From positions 1-14,028 of the forward strand of contig CAAFUN010000074.1 in NCBI GenBank assembly GCA_900766195.1: a DNA stretch of 14,028 nt. The letters run 5' to 3'. The DNA is from an uncultured Bacteroides sp. GTDB taxonomy: Bacteria; Bacteroidota; Bacteroidia; Bacteroidales; Bacteroidaceae. Shown here one piece after another: positions 1 to 6,048 of this stretch. The notes below the pieces were generated by a model. That model ran no database searches. It saw nothing but the letters and a program-made list of their open reading frames with translations, and was not told the origin of the DNA. The position numbers and the translations under genes are program-made. Position 1 is the stretch's first letter; each line of letters begins with the position of its first letter.

Positions 1-498
1 GCTGTTTATACCTTCTTGCAAAACTATGATTTCTAATCGAAAAATTTTATAAGCCTCGTAACTAGCTGAGTATTAATTAATAATAGCTGTTTTGAGAATA
101 TTTCTCCGGACAGCAGTGAATTAAATACTTATTCTTCTCACTATAGATGAGGAATGCCCATCCATCGGAAGTGTAATGAAATGAACCGCAAGCAGTATGG
201 TAAGCAACGTAGAAGTGGACATAGAATCATCCTATAGGATTCCAATAATCATATTATATGATAATAAGAATCATTCCGTATGATTCCCCAATCAGTTCCG
301 GAGTGAATGGCAATGAGTAATGTAAGAGATATATTTCTGTCAGAAGGCGTCATAGGAAGCTGATGGAACGTATAGATATAGTCAGGAAAAACAAGAAGGA
401 GAAACGGGGCAGCATAAAAAAAGTACTGCCCGATAACCTTCACAGGTGCAAGCAGTACAACCACAAATACAAATACAACTAAAACAAAGTCACTTTGC
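1..498. other. Gene-poor AT-rich region with short palindromes
   Basis: I see no convincing gene here. The only sizeable open frame (minus strand, 249-527) has no family resemblance and starts inside the glutamate dehydrogenase gene. Several short perfect palindromes are visible: TATTAATTAATA at 71-82, flanked by AGCT on both sides (64-67 and 85-88); ATCCTATAGGAT at 229-240; ATCATAT/ATATGAT around one central base at 248-262; and GAATCAT/ATGATTC with a 5-base loop at 268-286. GAATCAT also occurs at 224-230. A GGGCAG/CTGCCC pair (407-412 and 426-431) encloses an A-rich loop. Function is unknown. Confidence 0.5.
481..498 (-). terminator. Possible intrinsic terminator of the glutamate dehydrogenase gene
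   Basis: On the minus strand, directly after the dehydrogenase stop codon (499-501), the sequence reads CAAAG-TGA-CTTTG followed by TTTT. This is a 5-bp stem (485-489 with 493-497), a 3-base loop and a short T run. The position is right for a factor-independent terminator. The stem is short and AT-rich, so it may be weak. Confidence 0.4.
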
Positions 499-1836
499 CT
501 AAATAATCCCCTGTCCCAACATGGCATGAGCCACTTTCATGAAACCGGCGATATTGGCACCCTTAACATAGTTAATATAACCATCGGGCTCTGACCCATA
601 TTTTACACATTGCGCATGAATACCGTGCATAATGGTATGCAAACGTTCATCCACTTCGGCAGCACCCCAGCTGAGATGCATAGCGTTTTGTGACATTTCG
701 AGCCCTGATGTAGCTACACCACCGGCATTAACAGCCTTACCCGGTGCATACATTATCTTATGTTCTATAAACAGATCAATCGCTTCGGGTGTACATCCCA
801 TATTAGAGATTTCACCTACACACATTACCTTATTTGCGATCAAATGACGTGCATCTTCTCCGTTAAGCTCGTTCTGCGTAGCACATGGTAAAGCCACATC
901 GGCCTTCACCTCCCATGGGTGTTTGCCAGCAACGAACTTCGCGCCAGGGAACTTCTGTACATAAGGCTCTACAATATCATTGCCCGAAGCACGCAACTCA
1001 AGCATATAATCTATCTTCTCACCGCTGATTCCGTCTGGATCGTAAACATAGCCATCAGGACCGGAAATGGTAATAACTTTAGCTCCCAATTCGGTTGCTT
1101 TGGTTGCTGCTCCCCAAGCTACATTGCCAAAACCGGAAATGGCAATGGTTTTACATTTGATGTCAATGCCTTTGGTCTCCAACATTTGGTTTACGAAATA
1201 TAATCCGCCAAAGCCAGTAGCCTCAGGACGAATCAGTGAACCGCCAAACTCAAGTCCTTTTCCGGTAAATGTTCCGGTAAATTCGCGGGTGAGTTTTTTA
1301 TACATACCAAACATGTAGCCCACTTCACGTCCGCCTACACCGATATCACCGGCAGGTACGTCCATGTCCGGACCTAGATGACGCCATAATTCAAGCATAA
1401 AGGCTTGGCAGAAACGCATCACTTCGCCATCACTCTTGCCACGGGGAGAAAAGTCAGAACCGCCTTTACCTCCGCCCATAGGGAGTGTAGTCAATGCATT
1501 CTTGAAGGTTTGTTCAAATCCTAAGAATTTCAAAATGGAAAGATTAACTGATGCATGGAAACGAATACCTCCTTTATAAGGGCCGATGGCATTATTAAAC
1601 TGCACACGATAACCCAAGTTGGTTTGTACTTCTCCCTTATCATCCACCCAGGTCACACGGAATGTGAAAATCCGGTCTGGCTCAACCAGTCGTTCTATAA
1701 TTTTCGCTTTCTCAAACTCAGGATGCTGATTATAGATATCTTCGATGGAAATAAGTACTTCCTTCACGGCTTGAAGATATTCAGATTCGCCGGGATGTTT
1801 CGCCTCAAGAGAGGACAAGATTCGTTCGATATTCAT
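499..1836 (-). CDS. gdhA: Glutamate dehydrogenase, hexameric family I
   Basis: Cytoplasmic enzyme that interconverts glutamate with 2-oxoglutarate plus ammonia. The product is 445 aa, the usual length of the ~50 kDa hexameric class. Expected active-site residues are present: Lys88 in GPYKGG, Lys112, Lys124 in PMGGGKGG and Asp164 in PAGD. The nucleotide-binding turn GFGNVAWGAA lies at about 235-244. I chose the ATG at 1836 (MNIERIL). The open frame extends to a TTG at 1905, but a TAnnTTTG box at 1911-1918 puts the transcript start about there, and the added residues match nothing in the family. After the Rossmann fold the sequence is ISGPDGY, which I recall from the NAD-dependent clostridial enzyme; E. 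coli NADP-dependent GdhA has a different loop. NAD use is therefore plausible (a gdhB-type enzyme), but the coenzyme is not settled and the symbol is generic. A short hairpin follows the stop. Confidence 0.95.
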   Translation of the reverse strand: MNIERILSSLEAKHPGESEYLQAVKEVLISIEDIYNQHPEFEKAKIIERLVEPDRIFTFRVTWVDDKGEVQTNLGYRVQFNNAIGPYKGGIRFHASVNLSILKFLGFEQTFKNALTTLPMGGGKGGSDFSPRGKSDGEVMRFCQAFMLELWRHLGPDMDVPAGDIGVGGREVGYMFGMYKKLTREFTGTFTGKGLEFGGSLIRPEATGFGGLYFVNQMLETKGIDIKCKTIAISGFGNVAWGAATKATELGAKVITISGPDGYVYDPDGISGEKIDYMLELRASGNDIVEPYVQKFPGAKFVAGKHPWEVKADVALPCATQNELNGEDARHLIANKVMCVGEISNMGCTPEAIDLFIEHKIMYAPGKAVNAGGVATSGLEMSQNAMHLSWGAAEVDERLHTIMHGIHAQCVKYGSEPDGYINYVKGANIAGFMKVAHAMLGQGII

Positions 1837-1910
1837 AATATTATATTTTAATGTTTGACCCTTAGTAACAAGGGAAACGAGTTTAATCAATTTGTAAACG
1901 ATCAACGCTA

Positions 1911-1918
1911 CAAATATA
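1911..1918 (-). promoter_or_regulatory. Putative -7 promoter box for glutamate dehydrogenase
   Basis: The minus strand reads TATATTTG, matching the Bacteroides primary sigma factor -7 consensus TAnnTTTG. It lies 75 bases upstream of the chosen ATG, implying a leader of about 65-70 nt. No good TTTG -33 element is visible at 19-21 bases spacing. An 8-mer this loose can occur by chance in AT-rich DNA. Confidence 0.45.
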
Positions 1919-1997
1919 GATAAAGTTTTATCAATACCTAATATTTATAGCGTTATTTTGATGCAATAATAATAAAACGTCAGAAACCTGCAAAGAT

Positions 1998-2046
1998 TAA
2001 GAATGAATAAATGAAAGCAAAAGCAGCTTTTATCCTAACATTCTTA
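1998..2046. other. Nested inverted repeat between two genes, possible terminator
   Basis: Outer arms TAAGAATG (1998-2005) and CATTCTTA (2039-2046) are perfect 8-bp complements. Between them sits AAAAGC-A-GCTTTT (2019-2031). The element lies 31 bases past the stop codon of the prolyl oligopeptidase gene and upstream of the dehydrogenase promoter. It could serve as a 3' end structure for the peptidase transcript. The inner repeat has only a 1-base spacer, so it would not fold as an ordinary tight hairpin, and there is no clean T run. Confidence 0.25.
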
Positions 2047-2076
2047 CAATAAACAGACCACTGAATAGAACTTTAT

Positions 2077-4182
2077 TTACTTAAACTTCATACCTAGATT
2101 ATACATGATAAATCCGTAAATATCGGCCTGTTCTTCCAGTACCTTGCTCATCGGTTTGCCTGCGCCATGTCCGGCTTTGCTGTCAATGCGGATTAAGGTA
2201 GGATTAGTACCGGCATTACAAGCTTGCAGCATGGCGGCAAATTTAAATGAATGGGCGGGCACCACACGGTCATCATGATCGGCGGTAGTGACCAATGTTG
2301 CCGGATATTTAGTACCGGGCTTGAGGTTGTGCAAAGGCGAATAACCTTTAAGGTATTCAAACATCTCCTTGCTATCTTCACTTGTGCCATAGTCGCTTGC
2401 CCAGTTCCACCCGATAGTAAACTTATGATAACGAAGCATATCCATCACACCTACTTGCGGGATCGCCACACGAAACAGGTCGGGACGTTGTGTCATACAA
2501 GCACCAACCAGCAATCCGCCGTTGGAGCCTCCCACTATGGCTATCTTCTTTTTGTCTGTATATTTAGTCGCAATAAGGTATTCTGCCGCAGCGATGAAAT
2601 CATCAAATACGTTCTGTTTCTGCATCTTAGTGCCCGCTACATGCCAATCTTCACCATACTCACCACCGCCTCTCAGGTTGACTTGGGCATAAATACCCCC
2701 ATCTTCGAGGAATGGAACACGCGTTGAAGAGAAACCCGGATTAAGACTGATGTTAAATCCACCATATCCATAAAGGAACACCGGGTTCTTGCCATCTTTC
2801 TTCAATCCTTTCTTATAAGTAAGAAACATTGGGATTTTTGTTCCGTCCTTGCTAGGATAAAACACTTGCTCGGTTACAAACTCATCAGGATTAAAGTCCA
2901 CTTTCGGTGCACGAAACAGCTGGTATGTATTTGCATCCATATCATAACGATAAGTAGCTCCCGGAATGGTGAAAGACGTAAAGCTGAAGAAGCATTCCTT
3001 ATCCTCTTTATTACCACTGAAACCAACGGAGCCTAATGAAGGCAACTTGATTTCCTGTATCTTCTTCCCGTCAAGTCCGTACACATAGGCATGGTTAGAG
3101 GCATCCTTATCATAGGTAAGAAAGAGCTTACCGCCAATTACTTGTGCACCCGACAATACATCCTCTGACTCCGGCACCAATGTTGTCCAATCCTTCAGAG
3201 CCGGTTTATCAAGCTCCGTCACCATAACACGACTCTTTGGAGCCTCGTAGTTGGTCGACAAATAAATCTTATCGCCAATCACTTCCAACGGGCTATATTG
3301 ATAATTCATATCCGTAGCCATTGCCACGAAAGGAGCATCTTCTTTGCGCAGATCCTTCATATACAACGCATTGCCACGCCCATCGCCACTCTCATACAAG
3401 AACATCACTGTCTCATCTTCATTCACACTTACACTATAAAAGCGCTTGGGATAAGCAGTATTCTGATAGATCAGCTTATCCTCCGTCTGCGGAGTGCCAA
3501 GCTTGTGGTAGTATATCTTGTGATTCTCATTCACATTAGAGAACTCCTTTCCTTTCACAGGAGCGTCATACGCACTATAGTAAAACCCATCACCCTGCCA
3601 GGAAGCGTTCGAAAATTTAGCCCAGAGGGTATGGTCGTCCAACAGCTTGCCAGTAGCCACCTCCATGACATAGATCTCACTCCAATCCGAGCCACTCCGT
3701 GAAACCGTATAAGCCATGTACTTTCCATTGTTGGAGAAAGAAACTCCGGTCAGTGCCACCGTACCGTCATTGGATAACTTGTTCGGATCAAGAAATACGC
3801 GTGGCTCACTATTTAGAGCATCTTGTACATACATCATGCTCTGATTCTGCAAACCGTCATTCTTAAAGAAATAATACTTACCGTGTTTTTTAAACGGGGT
3901 ACCTATCTTCTCATAATTTGCCACATCAGTAAGCCTCTTCAACAGAGCTTTACGAAAAGGTATCTTAGACAGATAAGCATTAGTCACTTTGTTTTCGGCC
4001 TGTACCCATGCCGTAGTAGCGGCAGAAGTATCATTCTCCAACCAGCGATAAGGATCGGCTACTTTCTCACCAAAATAAACATCGGCTACATCTGACTTAG
4101 CCGTTTCAGGATACAGCAATTTTTGCTGTTGCGCACAGGACATCACCATGATACCGGTTGCTAATAAAGTTAATTTCTTCAT
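2077..4182 (-). CDS. Prolyl oligopeptidase, S9A family, lipoprotein
   Basis: Serine peptidase that cleaves after proline in short peptides. The product is 701 aa, close to the ~700-710 aa of classical prolyl oligopeptidase plus a signal. I chose the ATG at 4182 because it begins MKKLTLLATGIMVMSC, a lipoprotein signal with the acylated Cys at 16; the upstream ATG at 4227 would bury that signal. The N-terminal strap (DPYRWLEN, about 43-50) leads into a seven-bladed beta-propeller region (about 85-425). The alpha/beta-hydrolase domain follows, with nucleophile Ser553 in GGSNGG, the acid in DHDDRV (635-640, probably Asp637) and His672 in AGHGAG. All three catalytic residues are therefore present. 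The lipid anchor places it in the periplasm or on an envelope membrane. It sits on the same strand as the dehydrogenase gene but 240 bases away with a promoter-like box between, so co-transcription is not assured. I see no clear promoter box upstream. Confidence 0.93.
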   Translation of the reverse strand: MKKLTLLATGIMVMSCAQQQKLLYPETAKSDVADVYFGEKVADPYRWLENDTSAATTAWVQAENKVTNAYLSKIPFRKALLKRLTDVANYEKIGTPFKKHGKYYFFKNDGLQNQSMMYVQDALNSEPRVFLDPNKLSNDGTVALTGVSFSNNGKYMAYTVSRSGSDWSEIYVMEVATGKLLDDHTLWAKFSNASWQGDGFYYSAYDAPVKGKEFSNVNENHKIYYHKLGTPQTEDKLIYQNTAYPKRFYSVSVNEDETVMFLYESGDGRGNALYMKDLRKEDAPFVAMATDMNYQYSPLEVIGDKIYLSTNYEAPKSRVMVTELDKPALKDWTTLVPESEDVLSGAQVIGGKLFLTYDKDASNHAYVYGLDGKKIQEIKLPSLGSVGFSGNKEDKECFFSFTSFTIPGATYRYDMDANTYQLFRAPKVDFNPDEFVTEQVFYPSKDGTKIPMFLTYKKGLKKDGKNPVFLYGYGGFNISLNPGFSSTRVPFLEDGGIYAQVNLRGGGEYGEDWHVAGTKMQKQNVFDDFIAAAEYLIATKYTDKKKIAIVGGSNGGLLVGACMTQRPDLFRVAIPQVGVMDMLRYHKFTIGWNWASDYGTSEDSKEMFEYLKGYSPLHNLKPGTKYPATLVTTADHDDRVVPAHSFKFAAMLQACNAGTNPTLIRIDSKAGHGAGKPMSKVLEEQADIYGFIMYNLGMKFK

Positions 4183-4399
4183 AGTTGTTAATTCACTAAG
4201 GTACCAGAATGAACATTTATAGGTCATCTGGCTTTACTATTCTATAATATGAGCCTAAAGATAGAAATAATCTTTGCAGTAGTTACATTTTCCTGAGATC
4301 TTTCCGCTAAGATTCTTTTAAATCTATTAGACACACTTCTTTTTAGTCTAGCTACTTGCGAACGAACTATTGATCTGATCAAGAAAGAAAGGAACTTTT

Positions 4400-4476
4400 T
4401 GTATCAATCATTATTACTCGGACGACATGTGTATCAATCACTTTTACTTTCAAAATCAAAAAGGTAATGATACACA
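4400..4476. promoter_or_regulatory. Cluster of three GTATCA motifs, possible operator
   Basis: TGTATCAATCA occurs at 4400-4410 and TGTGTATCAATCA at 4428-4440, as direct repeats 30 bases apart. A third copy is inverted: TGATACACA at 4468-4476 is the exact reverse complement of TGTGTATCA at 4428-4436. Both direct copies are followed by a T-rich stretch ending in TTAC. The cluster is 110-190 bases upstream of the S41 ATG and 76 bases upstream of the -7 box. It may bind a regulator serving either divergent gene. This is inferred from repetition and position only. Confidence 0.4.
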
Positions 4477-4551
4477 ATCTTTGATTATGCAAAATTCAAT
4501 TACCTCTCCACAATTTCCATTATCAAACGCTATTTTATAAGATTTATCATG

Positions 4552-4559
4552 TACATTTG
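4552..4559 (+). promoter_or_regulatory. Putative -7 promoter box for the S41 peptidase operon
   Basis: TACATTTG matches the Bacteroides -7 consensus TAnnTTTG. It ends 27 bases before the ATG at 4587, implying a leader of about 20 nt. No convincing -33 TTTG is seen at the usual spacing. The leader is A-rich (AAACGAAAAAAC), as is common where Bacteroides genes lack a strong Shine-Dalgarno. Confidence 0.45.
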
Positions 4560-4586
4560 TAATATTGTAAATAAACGAAAAAACAT

Positions 4587-6044
4587 ATGAAAAATAGATT
4601 TATACTTTCTGTTCTATTAGTAGGATTAATGACAGGCATTAGTTCTTGCAAAGATGACAAGGATGATATAGAAAATCCTACAGCAACAGAATCTCAGAAA
4701 TGGGTGGAGAAAACAATGCGCAAACATTATTATTGGAATGATGAGATACCACAGGCTTCGAAACTGAATTACACAAAAGACACCAAGGATTTCTTTTACT
4801 CCCTACTTTCTAAGAATGATGGAAAAGATTACTCTGATAATTCCGGTCATTACTATTATTCCACAATAAAGGAACTCTCCGCTGCCAGTCGGAGCAATAT
4901 TAATGAAGAGAATTCTTATGGTTTTGAATATACAGGAATATATGCAGCAGGTAGTAATAGTCAATTTATCTATGCTGTAATATTATATGTCTTAAAAGAT
5001 TCGCCAGCAGATGTTGCCGGTTTAAAAAGAGGAGACTGGATCATGCAAATGAATGATCACGATATCAGCCAGGCAGACTTTAACTCGTTAGCATCAGGAA
5101 ATGGCGTTTCATTCACTATATCCCGATGGAACGCGACAAGAAACATGTTAGTAAAAATGGATGATAAAATCACATTGTCAGCTTCACATGCAATAGAAGA
5201 AGATCCTGTGCTTGTGGCAAAGACTTTATATAGTCCGGTGAAAGGACAAAGAATAGGATATTTAGTTTATACACGCTTTGAGGACGGCAAGACAGAAGGT
5301 GATACTTCTTATGACGATGAGCTCAGGAATTTGTCTAAAACAACATTTAACGGGGTTGAGGAGTTTGTACTCGACCTTCGGTACAACAATGGTGGTTTAC
5401 TCTCATCCGCATTGCTGTTATGCTCCATTCTTGAACCAAATAGTGCTCTCGACCAGTCATTAGGTTACCTGAAATACAATGACGGAAAGAAAGAGAGCTT
5501 GTATAACGGCCGATCTGCATTAAAGGGCGGTGGCAGCAATCTTAACCTTAAAACTCTTTATGTATTGGTAAGCAATAACACAGCTTCTGCCTCAGAAATG
5601 GTGATCAATTCTCTAAAACCTTATATGAACGTTATTCTTATAGGTGAGAAAACGGAAGGCAAAAATGTAGGCTCACTCACTTACACAAGTGATGATAAAG
5701 CTTGGGAAATGCACCCGATAGTATGCCAGATATACAATTCGAAGGACTTTACCGATTATGCTCATGGCTTTAAGCCAGATATTAATAATATCAACGAAGC
5801 TTTTGCGTATGTTGCTACAAACACCGTAGAACCGGTGAGGATGTATGAATTGGGCAACCCCAACGAATGGATGTTAAATATTGCCGTTAATATGATAGAC
5901 GGAGTAAGCGCTAACGCTGCAATGAGCCGCGCAGTTACAATTGGAAATAAAGTGACTTTCCAGAAAGCACCTTATAATTCCATTAGTCGTAAAGCTACCA
6001 ATGGAGTTATAATTGATAAAGGATTTGCCCAAACAGCACAATAA
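4587..6044 (+). CDS. S41 family (C-terminal processing type) peptidase, lipoprotein
   Basis: Predicted envelope serine peptidase of the tail-specific protease family, 485 aa. MKNRFILSVLLVGLMTGISSC is a lipoprotein signal with the acylated Cys at 21, followed by a charged KDDKDD stretch. A region rich in aromatic and charged residues (about 36-110) precedes a PDZ-like segment (about 112-195; SPADVAGLKRGD at 139-150). The S41 core runs from about 220 to 410, with VLDLRYNNGG at 261-270. Catalytic Ser334 lies in TASASE and the general base is Lys359 in EGKN. The 25-residue Ser-Lys spacing equals that of E. coli Tsp/Prc (Ser430, Lys455), so the dyad looks intact. The last ~70 residues are not recognisable. 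The substrate is unknown. The gene is followed after 4 bases by the receiver-ATP-grasp gene, so the two probably form an operon. Confidence 0.9.
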   Translation: MKNRFILSVLLVGLMTGISSCKDDKDDIENPTATESQKWVEKTMRKHYYWNDEIPQASKLNYTKDTKDFFYSLLSKNDGKDYSDNSGHYYYSTIKELSAASRSNINEENSYGFEYTGIYAAGSNSQFIYAVILYVLKDSPADVAGLKRGDWIMQMNDHDISQADFNSLASGNGVSFTISRWNATRNMLVKMDDKITLSASHAIEEDPVLVAKTLYSPVKGQRIGYLVYTRFEDGKTEGDTSYDDELRNLSKTTFNGVEEFVLDLRYNNGGLLSSALLLCSILEPNSALDQSLGYLKYNDGKKESLYNGRSALKGGGSNLNLKTLYVLVSNNTASASEMVINSLKPYMNVILIGEKTEGKNVGSLTYTSDDKAWEMHPIVCQIYNSKDFTDYAHGFKPDINNINEAFAYVATNTVEPVRMYELGNPNEWMLNIAVNMIDGVSANAAMSRAVTIGNKVTFQKAPYNSISRKATNGVIIDKGFAQTAQ

Positions 6045-6048
6045 GCCT

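Larger units (their letters stand above)
4183..4586. other. Divergent intergenic region with repeated GTATCA sites
   Basis: This 404-base AT-rich spacer separates the minus-strand prolyl oligopeptidase gene from the plus-strand S41 peptidase gene. No open frame of note is present. It contains three copies of a GTATCA-based motif (entered separately) and a promoter-like box next to the S41 gene. I see no RNA gene or riboswitch-like structure. Confidence 0.6.

Noticed and set aside
249..527. Minus-strand 92-residue hydrophobic open frame after glutamate dehydrogenase
   Set aside because: It starts inside the dehydrogenase coding region with no plausible ribosome-binding site, crosses the likely terminator, resembles no family I know, and its hydrophobicity is expected from AT-rich DNA.
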